Assembly: GCA_964614515.1 (NCBI GenBank)
Contig: CAZTPJ010000046.1
Coordinates: 1 to 30,790, forward strand
Direction: 5' to 3'
DNA: 30,790 bases
Source of the DNA: CAZTPJ01 sp964614515
GTDB lineage: Bacteria > Planctomycetota > Phycisphaerae > Phycisphaerales > UBA1924
The first letter of the stretch is position 1. Each line of letters starts with the position of its first letter. The position numbers and the translations under genes were made by a program. The notes beneath the pieces are model-generated. The model did not search any database and was not told where the DNA came from. It saw only the letters and a program-made list of their open reading frames with translations. Below are positions 1 to 7,971 of the stretch, in pieces.

Positions 1-187
1 TAGGATAGCCGAGCGACAGTAGAACTTCGTTCAACTGGCTGTACCCCATGCCAGACCTTGCGAGTACGTCCTCGCCACGAGCGGCCCCCTCCACCGCGGC
101 TCTTGCGAAGGGGGCTGACACGCCCGTCAACTTGGTCAAGAGCTGGAGCAGGACTCCCGGCTCCGATTCGGACTTGGCCTTAGTCAT
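1..187 (-). CDS. Hypothetical protein, cut by the window edge
   Basis: An open frame runs from an ATG at 187 on the minus strand to the window edge without a stop, giving 62 residues from MTKAKSESEPGVLLQLLTKL to LNEVLLSLGYP. Third codon positions are mostly G or C, as in the surrounding genes, which supports real coding. The N-terminus is charged and soluble, with no signal peptide or membrane segment. No family is recognised, and the C-terminus lies outside the window. There is no clear Shine-Dalgarno sequence. The gene diverges from the TetR regulator that starts about 95 bp away, so it could be that regulator's target; this rests on arrangement only. Confidence 0.5.
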   Translation of the reverse strand, partial: MTKAKSESEPGVLLQLLTKLTGVSAPFARAAVEGAARGEDVLARSGMGYSQLNEVLLSLGYP

Positions 188-281
188 TCTGGGGAGTTTA
201 CGGAGTGGCACATGGCCTGTCAACCGGCAATCATGGGGTGTGGCCTAGCCCCTGATGAGCCGGCCCCTACACTCCCCCGCC

Positions 282-944
282 ATGAGTCGTCTTCCGGCCG
301 CGAAGCGGCGTGAACAACTGCTGGATTCCGCGGCCGCGTTGTTCGCGCAGCATGGGTATGCGCGGGCCACCACGGCTCAACTGGCCCGCGCGGCGGGCGT
401 CACCGAACCCATCATCTATCGCCACTTCGCCTCCAAGCGCGACCTGTTCGTCGCCCTCATCGAGCGGACGGGGGAAGACACCCTTCGCGAATGGGAGGCG
501 GACTTGGCCGATGCGACGGACTCCGCCGATCGCCTGCGCCGCCTGCTCGGCGACAACCCGATGGTCAAGCCTGGGGGGCGTTCAGCGTATCGCGTTATCT
601 TGCAGGCGATTACGGAAGTCGATGACCCGCTGATTCATGCCGCGCTTCGTCAGCACATCGCCAAACTCCACGCGTTCATCACGCGGGAAGTCAAGACCGC
701 GCAGGAGCAGGGCAAGGTCACCACCCGCCTCTCCGCCGAGATGATCGCGTGGGTGCTGATTCATGTGGGGCTTGGCTACGGGATTCTGGCGGCGTGGGAG
801 ATTCCCGGCCAAGGCCGGGATGCCGCCGGCGCCCACGTTCAGGATGTGATCTCCCGCATGTTGATCGGACGTGAGAACCGTTCCGCGGAGTCACGCGGGC
901 CGGACTCCGCGCCGCCCTCGACGCGCGGCACGGCCTCGTACTGA
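282..944 (+). CDS. TetR/AcrR family transcriptional regulator
   Basis: A DNA-binding repressor-type protein of 220 residues. The N-terminal TetR helix-turn-helix is clear at about residues 8-55: RREQLLDSAAALFAQHGYA, then TTAQLARAAGVTEPIIYRHF and ASKRDLFVALIE. The remaining residues form the helical ligand-binding and dimerisation half, which gives no clue to the ligand. The ATG at 282 was chosen because the family usually starts a few residues before this helix; an in-frame ATG at 255 would add nine residues. The last 25 residues are Ser/Arg/Pro-rich and probably disordered. Divergent orientation to the truncated gene at 1-187 suggests, by analogy with other TetR loci, control of that gene or of itself. 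Confidence 0.88.
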   Translation: MSRLPAAKRREQLLDSAAALFAQHGYARATTAQLARAAGVTEPIIYRHFASKRDLFVALIERTGEDTLREWEADLADATDSADRLRRLLGDNPMVKPGGRSAYRVILQAITEVDDPLIHAALRQHIAKLHAFITREVKTAQEQGKVTTRLSAEMIAWVLIHVGLGYGILAAWEIPGQGRDAAGAHVQDVISRMLIGRENRSAESRGPDSAPPSTRGTASY

Positions 945-963
945 ATTACGCCGGTGGATCGAG

Positions 964-992
964 TTGACGCCCTTGCGCCCGTCGGGTACAAG
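964..992 (+). promoter_or_regulatory. Sigma-70-like promoter for the exported protein at 1046
   Basis: TTGACG (964-969), a 17-bp spacer and TACAAG (987-992) lie 54 bp before the ATG at 1046. The -35 box has 5 of 6 consensus bases and the -10 box 4 of 6. The GGTAC around the -10 box recurs in the promoter of the cytochrome at 21975, which shares the same C-terminal domain. Confidence 0.5.
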
Positions 993-1045
993 TCTCCCTT
1001 CCCGTCCGCGCCGGCGAGCGGGTGAGACTTCACCGGAGTGTGAAC

Positions 1046-2188
1046 ATGGAGAAGAGTGCAATCCTCATCGCCCTCGGTGCGCTTTGCCACATCAGTGCTG
1101 GGCAGACGCTTGAGTTTTCGCCCGGCGCAACACGGCCGTCAAACCTCCCTGGCGCTGACAGCCTTGGCACGGTGCGCGTCGGCCCGATCGACATCGAGAA
1201 TCGCGTGCCGGGCGGGGCATCGAGCGTGCTGGGCGTCGAGGAGGCGTGGGGCCATCTGTGGTTCTCCGCGCGGAACAACGATGGCGCCGGCGGCGGGCCG
1301 GTCTTTGGTCGCCCGCACAAAATCTTCAAGTTCACGCTCAGCGGCGAGTATCTCGCGACGTTTGAACAGGCGACGGGATGGGAGCAGACCATCACGCCAA
1401 CAACGTCGCCATGGGGCGCTCGCGATCTGGCCGCGGATGAGGCCGCGAATCGCTTGTACTACGGCTGGGAAAGCGGCTACTTCGCGTGGCACACCTATGA
1501 CCCCGTCACCGGCGGCCTCAGCGCGCCGACCACGACGCGAATCACCGGATACACCAACACCATTCGCGCCCTGGCGCTTCGCGGGGACAACGGCCGATTC
1601 ATCGGCGCGGACTTCTTCAACCCCGTGCGCGAGTTCTCCATCACCGAGGGCCTCGTCGCGTCCTACGCGAACACCTTTCGCGCCGGCGGCGGCGCGTCCG
1701 CCATCGCTGGCCTGGCCTATGCCGACATCAACGGACCGAAACTGTGGCTCTGGTCGCAGGATGGCCCCTTCGCGTGGCACGAGGGATACGCGATCGAACT
1801 CTCGCTCAGCGGCGCAAACCCCGTGCGAACAGGGCGAGAATTCCTCGGGGCCATGGTTGGAACCGGACCGGCGAACACGGCCGGGGGCGCGGGCGTCGTG
1901 TGTCGCGATGGGCGCGTGCTGCTCGCGGCGATTCATCAGACCCAGCCCGATTCGCTCTTGATGTATGACCTCGACGATGTGTGCTCGGGCGGGTGTCCCT
2001 GCGCGTGCGACTTTGACGTCTCCACCGGGCCGGGTGTGTGCGATATCTTTGACTTCCTGGCCTTTGGCAATCGCTTCAGCGCGGCCGAGGCGTGCGCGTG
2101 CGACATCGACATCAGCACCGGCCCGGGCGTGTGTGACATCTTCGATTTCCTCGGGTTTGGCAACGGGTTCACGATGGGGTGTCCGTAA
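1046..2188 (+). CDS. Exported protein with paired C-terminal dockerin-like repeats
   Basis: A 380-residue secreted protein of unknown function. The N-terminus MEKSAILIALGALCHISAGQ is a short signal peptide. The middle, about residues 25-310, is rich in Gly, aromatic and beta-forming residues and may be a beta-propeller-like fold, but no named domain is recognised. The C-terminus carries two copies, near residues 321-344 and 352-376, of the pattern CDxDxSTGPGVCDIFDFLxF followed by GN. The spaced acidic residues resemble a dockerin or EF-hand calcium loop. The secreted cytochrome at 21975-24977 ends in the same pair. The start at 1046 has GGAG at 1035-1038; an upstream in-frame GTG at 1022 would precede the signal peptide. 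The gene converges with the next one, only 2 bp separating the stops. Confidence 0.8.
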   Translation: MEKSAILIALGALCHISAGQTLEFSPGATRPSNLPGADSLGTVRVGPIDIENRVPGGASSVLGVEEAWGHLWFSARNNDGAGGGPVFGRPHKIFKFTLSGEYLATFEQATGWEQTITPTTSPWGARDLAADEAANRLYYGWESGYFAWHTYDPVTGGLSAPTTTRITGYTNTIRALALRGDNGRFIGADFFNPVREFSITEGLVASYANTFRAGGGASAIAGLAYADINGPKLWLWSQDGPFAWHEGYAIELSLSGANPVRTGREFLGAMVGTGPANTAGGAGVVCRDGRVLLAAIHQTQPDSLLMYDLDDVCSGGCPCACDFDVSTGPGVCDIFDFLAFGNRFSAAEACACDIDISTGPGVCDIFDFLGFGNGFTMGCP

Positions 2189-2190
2189 GT

Positions 2191-2787
2191 TCACGCCCGA
2201 CGACGGCGCACTCCCGCCATCGCCAGCATCAGCAACGCGGCTCCGGGAGGAGTGGGAATCACGCGTATGCTCGACTGCAACTCCACGGGTAACAAGGGAC
2301 TCCTCGTCGGATTCTCGCGGTACAAGTAGTAGTACATTTCCGTCGTGGATGTTGAAATCGGCACGAGGCGCGGCGTGAAGTCCTCTGCCGTCCACCTCGC
2401 CGTGAGGATGCGAATCGGATCGACGGGATTCGCGTTCACAGTATACGGCCACGGGTTAAATGTATTGTCCTGATGCGCGAACACGTTGAGCTCCGCCGTG
2501 CCCTGACCACTCACCCGTGACCAGAGTTGACCCTGCTCGAGTTCGCCCCAGTCCACAAACTCCCAGCGTCCATCGCCCGCGGTCAGGAGAAACCGCGACA
2601 TCGCGAATGCGTACCCAACGCCGCCACGATCGACGGAAATCCGAACCGTCACGGTGGGCGACGTCGGAGACACGACTCCGCCGGGGCCGTACTCATACTC
2701 CGCGAAGTACCTGTGCCCTCCCTGTCCGCTCGCGACGGAACCGATGCACAACGCCAGTGCAGCCACGACACCCTGAGTCCTGTCCAT
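2191..2787 (-). CDS. Exported protein with PEP-CTERM-like sorting tail
   Basis: A 198-residue exported protein. Residues 1-22 (MDRTQGVVAALALCIGSVAS) form a signal peptide, and a beta-rich body follows. The C-terminus reads VIPTPPGAALLMLAMAGV then RRRRA: a Pro-rich motif, a short hydrophobic helix and an Arg cluster, which is the layout of PEP-CTERM sorting signals. In such systems an exosortase recognises and removes the tail; no exosortase lies in this window. The body function is unknown. The start is supported by AAAGGAG at 2794-2800, six bases before the ATG, one of the best ribosome sites in the window. Confidence 0.8.
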   Translation of the reverse strand: MDRTQGVVAALALCIGSVASGQGGHRYFAEYEYGPGGVVSPTSPTVTVRISVDRGGVGYAFAMSRFLLTAGDGRWEFVDWGELEQGQLWSRVSGQGTAELNVFAHQDNTFNPWPYTVNANPVDPIRILTARWTAEDFTPRLVPISTSTTEMYYYLYRENPTRSPLLPVELQSSIRVIPTPPGAALLMLAMAGVRRRRA

Positions 2788-2793
2788 CGTCCA

Positions 2794-2800
2794 CTCCTTT
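2794..2800 (-). promoter_or_regulatory. Strong Shine-Dalgarno sequence
   Basis: Read on the minus strand this is AAAGGAG, six bases before the ATG at 2787. It fixes the start of the PEP-CTERM-like protein. It stands out because many genes in this window have no recognisable ribosome site. Confidence 0.7.
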
Positions 2801-2919
2801 CGCCGTGAATTGGCCGCCTGACGCTACCACAAACCGGTCCCGCATGCAACTCCCGTCGGGCGGCGTCCCGCCCGGACGCATGAACGGCCGGGGCAACCTC
2901 TCCCGCCTAATCTCACGCC

Positions 2920-3276
2920 ATGCCGCAATGGTTGATCACCGTCCTGTTGTTGCTCGCCTCCAACTCGTTTATGACCTTCGCGTGGTACTACCACGTCAAG
3001 CACAAGGCCTGGCCACTCCTGGCCGCGATCCTCATCTCGTGGGGCATCGCGTTCTTTGAGTACTGCCTGATGGTCCCGGCGAATCGCTACGGCCACGTCG
3101 ATCACGGCGGTCCGTTCACGCTCTCGCAACTCAAGATCGTGCAAGAGGCGATCACGCTGCTGGTCTTTACGGGCTTTGCGATCTTCATCGCGCATGAGAA
3201 GCCGCGCGTGAACGACATCGTGGCGTTCGGGTTGATCTTCGTGGCCGTGGCCGTGTCGATGGCCGGCAGACGGTGA
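2920..3276 (+). CDS. DUF486 family small membrane protein
   Basis: A 118-residue inner-membrane protein of the DUF486 family, which belongs to the drug/metabolite transporter superfamily. Four hydrophobic segments are visible at about residues 3-24, 32-50, 74-92 and 98-115. Family hallmarks are present: SNSFMTFAWYYHVK, LISWGIAFFEYCLMVPANR, and FTLSQLKIVQEAITLLVF. The length matches the family norm, so the gene is intact. Substrate and physiological role are unknown for the family. No Shine-Dalgarno is seen. TAATCT at 2908-2913 lies six bases before the ATG, which would fit a leaderless transcript, though no -35 box accompanies it. A tRNA-Ser gene converges from the other side, 5 bp beyond the stop. 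Confidence 0.9.
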   Translation: MPQWLITVLLLLASNSFMTFAWYYHVKHKAWPLLAAILISWGIAFFEYCLMVPANRYGHVDHGGPFTLSQLKIVQEAITLLVFTGFAIFIAHEKPRVNDIVAFGLIFVAVAVSMAGRR

Positions 3277-3281
3277 GAAAG

Positions 3282-3368
3282 CGGTGCGTGAGGGATTCGA
3301 ACCCCCGAGACCCTTTCGAGTCTACTCGATTTCAAGTCGAGCGCCTTCAACCGCTCGGCCAACGCACC
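3282..3368 (-). tRNA. tRNA-Ser (anticodon TGA)
   Basis: The minus strand folds as an 87-nt class II tRNA. The acceptor arms GGTGCGT (3362-3368) and ACGCACC (3283-3289) pair, with G as discriminator base. The D arm reads TGGCCGAGCGGTTGAAGGCG. The anticodon arm CTCGACTTGAAATCGAG places TGA in the loop. A long variable arm, typical of serine tRNA, precedes the T arm GGGGGTTCGAATCCC. No 3' CCA is encoded, so it must be added after transcription. It decodes UCA and probably other UCN codons. Confidence 0.97.
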
Positions 3369-3605
3369 GGAAACACTTCGCAGGATCTCTGACACCGCAA
3401 GCGTAGGAACGCCAGGACGGCCACCGATCCCCGCGCTGGATCGGGTTGTCCCACCCCGCTCCACACCCCCGTTCAAGGGAGGGGCCGCGCAAGTCTTACC
3501 CCCGACGCGACTGCCCACTCCCGCCGGGCGGCGCGAGTGAACTCGATCGGGTTGATGACCGATGCCACACGTTCGATGACGGCCTGAACAGGTGAGACAC
3601 GACGC

Positions 3606-5681
3606 ATGACGCACGGCAACGCGACGAGCACGGTGACCGGCGTGCGTGCCAGCGCGATCGCCGCCGCGTGCTTCGCCGTGATGATCGCGGGCGTGGGCAT
3701 CGTCGGGTCGGCCGCCGGGTGGACCGGGCTGCAAGATGTCGCCGGCGATGACGCCGCCATGCACGCGGGGAGTGCTGTGGCGATCATGATTGGCGCGATC
3801 GCGATCCTCGCGCTCTGCCTGCCAATGCGAGTGGCTCACCAACGCGGCATCCAGGTCGCATCCGCTGGCCTCATCTTCACCATCGGCGTCTTGAGTTTGC
3901 TCCACAACGCCGCGCATTGGATCCCATCCCTTGATTCCACGATCGTGCAGCTCAGCCCACGCTCGGCGGCACGAGGAGAAATGGCCGCTTCCACGGCCAT
4001 CTGCGTCGGCCTGCTGGCCGTCATCGTCGCGTTCTTCGACGTGCGCATGAGGCGGAGTCCAAGGTCCGTGGAGTGGCTGGCCCTCGTGCTCATCGCGATT
4101 TCGCTGGTGCGATGGACGGGGTTCCTTTTCGGACTTCGCTCGACGGACGGGGCGGACGGCTTTTATGAGATGTCGCTTCATTCCGCGGCCGCGTTCGTCG
4201 CGCTTGGATACGCGGCTCTCGCTGGCCGTCCCGATGGCCCCCTGGTCACGGTCATCCGCTCCTCCAGCCCCGGCGGGCGCATGTTTCGGCGGATCGTGCC
4301 GCTGACTGCGGTCATCGTGATACTTCTCGCGTGGGCCAGAGTCGAGGGTCAGAAGCGCGGGTGGTTCTCGATGGAACTTGGCATCACGCTCAGCGCCACG
4401 GCGTCGCTGGCGATGATCATCGCGATCGTGTGGTGGCAGGCCGTGATGGCCGACCGATTCGATGACCAGCGTCGCGTCGCCGAGGAGCAGCGCCGGACCG
4501 CGATCCAAGAACTCGCGGCGAAGCAGGAACTCCTCCAGGCCGTGATCGACACCGCGTCCGATGGCGTGATCGTCGCGGATGCGAATGGCAGGTTCGTGGA
4601 GTGGAACCCGGCGGCGACGCGTCTGATCGGGCTGGGCGCGAGCGATCAACCCATCGGCGAGTGGTCGGCGCATTACGGCGTGTTTTCCGATGCAGGCACG
4701 ACGCCCTTCAAGTCCGAAGATCTCGCCCTGGCCCTGGCGCTCAAGGGCGAAGTCGTCGAAGACCAGGAACAGTTCATCCGAAACGCGAGCCAGCCCGAAG
4801 GTCGATGGATCAGCGTCTCGGCCACGCCCATGTTCACCAGCGCTGGCGCGATTCGCGGGGGCGTCGTCATCCTGCGCGACGTCCACCTGCGCAAGGCCGC
4901 CGAACAGCAACTCCTGTTCACGAAGGACCAGCTCGAACGGCAGGTGGAGGAGCGCACGGCCGAACTCGTCCGCAGCAATGAAGAACTCAAGCACTTCGCC
5001 TACGTCGCGTCGCACGATCTTCAGGAGCCGCTCCGCATGGTTTCGAGTTACGTCGAGCTCCTCGCGCGGCGATACTCCGGGAAACTCGACGCCGACGCCG
5101 ACGAGTTCATCAACTTCGCCGTGGACGGCGCCAACCGCATGAAGCAGCTCATCAACGACCTGCTGCAATACTCCCGCATCGGGACCAAAGTCGGCGAGAA
5201 GCGGGCCACCGAGTCCGACGACGTCTTCTCGCATGTGCTCGATAACCTCAAGGTGCAGATCGAGGAATGCCGGGCGCAGGTCACCCGCGAGGGGTTGCCG
5301 ACCGTCCACGTCGATCCGAGGCAGTTCCTTCAACTCCTTCAGAATCTCATCTCCAACTCGATCAAGTTCCACGGTGAGAAACCGGCGCGGATTCATGTGT
5401 CGGCCCGACGCGATGCCGGCGCCTGGGTCTTCAGCGTGCGCGACAACGGCATCGGCCTTGATCCGAAATACGCCGAACGAATCTTCGGCATGTTCCAGCG
5501 ACTGCACACCCGCGAAGAGTACCCCGGCACCGGAATTGGCCTGGCCATCTGCCGCAAGATCGTCGAACGCCACGGCGGGACCATCCGCGTCGAATCCCAA
5601 CCCGGGCAGGGAGCCACGTTCATCTTCACCATTCCCGATTCGGAAGGACAGACCCATGACCTTGCACGCCACGCCGCATGA
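3606..5681 (+). CDS. Membrane-bound PAS sensor histidine kinase
   Basis: A 691-residue sensor kinase. Residues 1 to about 285 hold roughly eight hydrophobic segments and form a membrane sensor domain of no named type. A PAS domain follows at about 308-435 (LLQAVIDTASDGVIVADANG, WNPAATRLIG), then a coiled coil to about 465. The HisKA H-box FAYVASHDLQEPLRMV places the phospho-accepting histidine at residue 470. The ATPase domain shows NLISNSIKFH, DNGIGL (613-618), FGMFQRL and GTGIGLAIC (from 641). This kinase class resembles the output half of bacteriophytochromes, which commonly pairs with Rcp1-type receivers, and such a receiver is encoded next with a 26-bp overlap. The start ATG at 3606 has AGGTGAG about nine bases upstream. 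The stimulus is unknown. Confidence 0.93.
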   Translation: MTHGNATSTVTGVRASAIAAACFAVMIAGVGIVGSAAGWTGLQDVAGDDAAMHAGSAVAIMIGAIAILALCLPMRVAHQRGIQVASAGLIFTIGVLSLLHNAAHWIPSLDSTIVQLSPRSAARGEMAASTAICVGLLAVIVAFFDVRMRRSPRSVEWLALVLIAISLVRWTGFLFGLRSTDGADGFYEMSLHSAAAFVALGYAALAGRPDGPLVTVIRSSSPGGRMFRRIVPLTAVIVILLAWARVEGQKRGWFSMELGITLSATASLAMIIAIVWWQAVMADRFDDQRRVAEEQRRTAIQELAAKQELLQAVIDTASDGVIVADANGRFVEWNPAATRLIGLGASDQPIGEWSAHYGVFSDAGTTPFKSEDLALALALKGEVVEDQEQFIRNASQPEGRWISVSATPMFTSAGAIRGGVVILRDVHLRKAAEQQLLFTKDQLERQVEERTAELVRSNEELKHFAYVASHDLQEPLRMVSSYVELLARRYSGKLDADADEFINFAVDGANRMKQLINDLLQYSRIGTKVGEKRATESDDVFSHVLDNLKVQIEECRAQVTREGLPTVHVDPRQFLQLLQNLISNSIKFHGEKPARIHVSARRDAGAWVFSVRDNGIGLDPKYAERIFGMFQRLHTREEYPGTGIGLAICRKIVERHGGTIRVESQPGQGATFIFTIPDSEGQTHDLARHAA

Positions 5682-6123
5682 ACCCATCGAGATTTTGCTC
5701 GTTGAGGACTCCCCGGGCGATGTTCGCCTGACGCGTGAAGCGCTGCGTGAAGCGAAGGTGGCCAACGTTTTGCATGTGGTCAGCGATGGCGAAGCGGCCA
5801 TCGCCCTGCTCCGCGGCGCTCGCGGCCGGCCTCGACTCATCCCGGACCTCATCCTTCTGGACCTGAACCTTCCGAAGGTGGATGGGCGTGAGGTTCTGGC
5901 GGCGATCAAGTCCGATGATGCGCTGCGTGGAATTCCGGTGGTGGTGCTCACGACGTCCGACGCGGACACGGATGTGCTTCGCGCGTATGACCTTCACTGC
6001 AACTGCTACCTCGTCAAGCCGGTGAACGTGACGCGGTTCTTCGATCTCATCCGCAACTTCGACAATTTCTGGCTGAGCGTCGTGCGTCTGCCCAAGCATT
6101 CACAGGAGGCCGCGAACGCATGA
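5656..6123 (+). CDS. Single-domain response regulator (Rcp1-like receiver)
   Basis: A 155-residue stand-alone receiver domain with no output domain. The acidic pocket is E17/D18 in ILLVEDSPGD, the phospho-acceptor is D69 in LILLDLNLP, the switch Thr is at 99-100 (VVLTTSDAD), and the conserved Lys is K121 in YLVKPVN. It looks fully functional. It resembles the Rcp1 group that takes phosphate from phytochrome-class kinases, and it begins 26 bp inside the gene for such a kinase. The stop overlaps the next start by 4 bp (ATGA), so all three genes are translationally coupled. Without an output domain it probably acts by protein contact or as a phosphate relay to the downstream hybrid protein. Confidence 0.93.
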   Translation: MTLHATPHEPIEILLVEDSPGDVRLTREALREAKVANVLHVVSDGEAAIALLRGARGRPRLIPDLILLDLNLPKVDGREVLAAIKSDDALRGIPVVVLTTSDADTDVLRAYDLHCNCYLVKPVNVTRFFDLIRNFDNFWLSVVRLPKHSQEAANA

Positions 6124-7310
6124 ACCAGGACCGCCTCAAAGCGCTCCTCGTCGAGGACAATCCCGGCGACCAGCGACTCATCCGCTTCTCACTCCAGGAA
6201 GCGCAGGATGTGGACGTCGAGGTGGCCATGGCCGCGAGCATTCGCGAAGCGGAGGAGTGGCTCTCCGCCGAAGGGTGCGATGTGATCCTCCTGGATCTGT
6301 CCCTGCCCGATGGACGGGGGATGGAGACGGTGGTTCGCGTGCGCGCGGCGGCGGATGAGATTCCGATCGTGGTGCTGACGGGCCAGGATGACACGGAAGT
6401 CGGGCTTCGAGCGGTCAAGGCCGGCGCGCAGGACTATCTCGTCAAAGGAAGCGTGAACACGGATGGGCTGATTCGCGCGATCCGATACGCCGTGGAACGC
6501 CGGGGGCACGAGCGCGCCGAGTTCGAACGCCGCGGGCTCGCCGAGGCGCTCAAGGCGATGGAGCGCGTGCTCGGCGTGGTTGGCCATGAACTGCGCACGC
6601 CGCTCGCCGCCATGCGACTTCTCGCTGAGTTCCTGTTGTCCGAGCGATGTCCCGATCCAGCCGAGCAACAGAAGATGCTCAGGTCACTCCATGGCGAAGT
6701 GGTGCGCATGACCGACACGGTCAACCAGGTGCTCGAGGCGGCGCGGCTCAACAGCGGCGTGGCGCAGTGGAACTGGGGCGCGGTGTCGATCGCCCGGGCG
6801 TGCGCTGAGGCCGCGGAACTCTTCCAGCCACTCATCGATCCGTCGAGCGTGTCCCTTCGCGTGCAGGTGTCCCCGCCGGACCTGCGCATGCGAGGCGACC
6901 AGAACGCCATGCGCCGGCTCATCATCAACCTCGTCAGCAACGCGGTCAAGCACACACGCCGCGGCGCCATCGACATCGTCGCCACGCCCATCATCCACGA
7001 AGGCGCCGGCGGCGTACGCATCGACATCAAGGACACCGGAGCGGGCATGACCGATGAAGTCATCGCACGACTCGGCACGGCCTTCGCCCTCAACACCGGC
7101 GTCGTCGGCACCGCCACCCAGGGAGGAACCGGACTGGGACTGGCCATCTGCAAGTCCATCGTCGCGGCCCACGGCGGCGCCATCGCCGTGAACTCCACGC
7201 GCGGTCGCGGAACGACTTTCTCGGTCCTGCTGCGCGGCGATCTTCGCGCGCCAACCGAATCCAAACACAACGCTCCGATCATCTCGCTGGCATCGCTCGA
7301 CGCCGCATAA
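6120..7310 (+). CDS. Receiver-histidine kinase fusion protein
   Basis: A 396-residue cytoplasmic protein with an N-terminal receiver (1-125) joined directly to a histidine kinase. In the receiver, E12/D13, D59 (VILLDLSLPDG), T87 and K109 are present. The kinase has the H-box VVGHELRTPLAAMRLLAEF with H156, the N-box NLVSNAVKH around N274, DTGAGM (305-310) and GGTGLGLAIC (335-344). No membrane segment or PAS domain is seen. The receiver-first order suggests that phosphorylation by the upstream kinase controls this kinase, so the three genes may form a relay. No DNA-binding output is encoded here, so the final target must lie elsewhere. The last 25 residues are a short tail of no recognised type. 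Confidence 0.92.
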   Translation: MNQDRLKALLVEDNPGDQRLIRFSLQEAQDVDVEVAMAASIREAEEWLSAEGCDVILLDLSLPDGRGMETVVRVRAAADEIPIVVLTGQDDTEVGLRAVKAGAQDYLVKGSVNTDGLIRAIRYAVERRGHERAEFERRGLAEALKAMERVLGVVGHELRTPLAAMRLLAEFLLSERCPDPAEQQKMLRSLHGEVVRMTDTVNQVLEAARLNSGVAQWNWGAVSIARACAEAAELFQPLIDPSSVSLRVQVSPPDLRMRGDQNAMRRLIINLVSNAVKHTRRGAIDIVATPIIHEGAGGVRIDIKDTGAGMTDEVIARLGTAFALNTGVVGTATQGGTGLGLAICKSIVAAHGGAIAVNSTRGRGTTFSVLLRGDLRAPTESKHNAPIISLASLDAA

Positions 7311-7391
7311 ACAACCGCGCCCGACGGCCACCGGCGGAGCGCGGCGTCCGTTCGCGACGCCCGCTCAACGACGGCTATCGTCTTCCTCGCC

Positions 7392-7952
7392 ATGGCCACC
7401 GGATCAAGCAACCGACCCGCGAAGCGGAAACCCGCCATGACAACGGCGAAGCAATCGCCCAGCAAACTCACGACGAAGACGCCCGCCCGCTTCACCGACG
7501 CCGAACAGGCCGCCATGAAGGAACGCGCCCGCGAACTCAAGGCCGAGGCCCGCGCGGGCAAGAGCAGAGCCGACGGCCAGCGAGACGTACTCACGAAAAT
7601 CGCCGAGTTGCCCGAGCCTGACCGAACGCTGGGTCTGCGGCTCCACGAGATCATCACAAGCAACGCGCCCCATCTCATCCCGCGAACGTGGTACGGCATG
7701 CCCGCCTACGCCAACCCGCCGCCCCCCGCGGGCAACGGCAAAATCGTCTGCTTCTTCCAGGCGGCCGCCAAGTTCAAGACGCGCTACGCGACGTTCGCCT
7801 TCACCGACGAAGCGCGCCTCGACACAACCCTGCCCAAGTCCGAAGGCCTGTGGCCGACAGGCTTCGGTCTTCGCACCCTGACCGCCGCCGAAGAGGCGAA
7901 GATCGCGGAGTTGGTGAAGCAGGCGGTGGTGGATACACCTGCGCCGAAATGA
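7392..7952 (+). CDS. DUF1801 (YdhG-like) family protein
   Basis: A 186-residue soluble protein. The C-terminal 120 residues match the DUF1801/YdhG group: ADGQRDVLTKIAELPEPDR, LHEIITSNAPHLIPRTWYGM, GKIVCFFQAAAKFKTRYATF, and LWPTGFGLRTLT. The group shares the fold of small iron chaperone-like proteins, but its biochemical role is unsettled. The N-terminal 45 residues are Lys/Ala-rich and include a helical segment (DAEQAAMKERARELKAEARA) often seen before this domain. A second in-frame ATG at 7437 is an equally plausible start, since neither has a clear ribosome site. The gene stands alone after the kinase operon (82-bp gap) and converges with the amidohydrolase gene. Confidence 0.82.
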   Translation: MATGSSNRPAKRKPAMTTAKQSPSKLTTKTPARFTDAEQAAMKERARELKAEARAGKSRADGQRDVLTKIAELPEPDRTLGLRLHEIITSNAPHLIPRTWYGMPAYANPPPPAGNGKIVCFFQAAAKFKTRYATFAFTDEARLDTTLPKSEGLWPTGFGLRTLTAAEEAKIAELVKQAVVDTPAPK

Positions 7953-7971
7953 GGGACACTCAATCCGCCAC

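Noticed and set aside
48..248. Open frame of 66 codons on the plus strand
   Set aside because: It overlaps the truncated minus-strand gene, which has better codon-position bias; the translation is Ser/Ala/Pro-rich and patternless.
3102..5969. Very long minus-strand open frame of 955 codons opposite the sensor kinase
   Set aside because: Stop codons are rare on the opposite strand of GC-rich genes. The plus strand holds unmistakable kinase and receiver motifs over the same bases.
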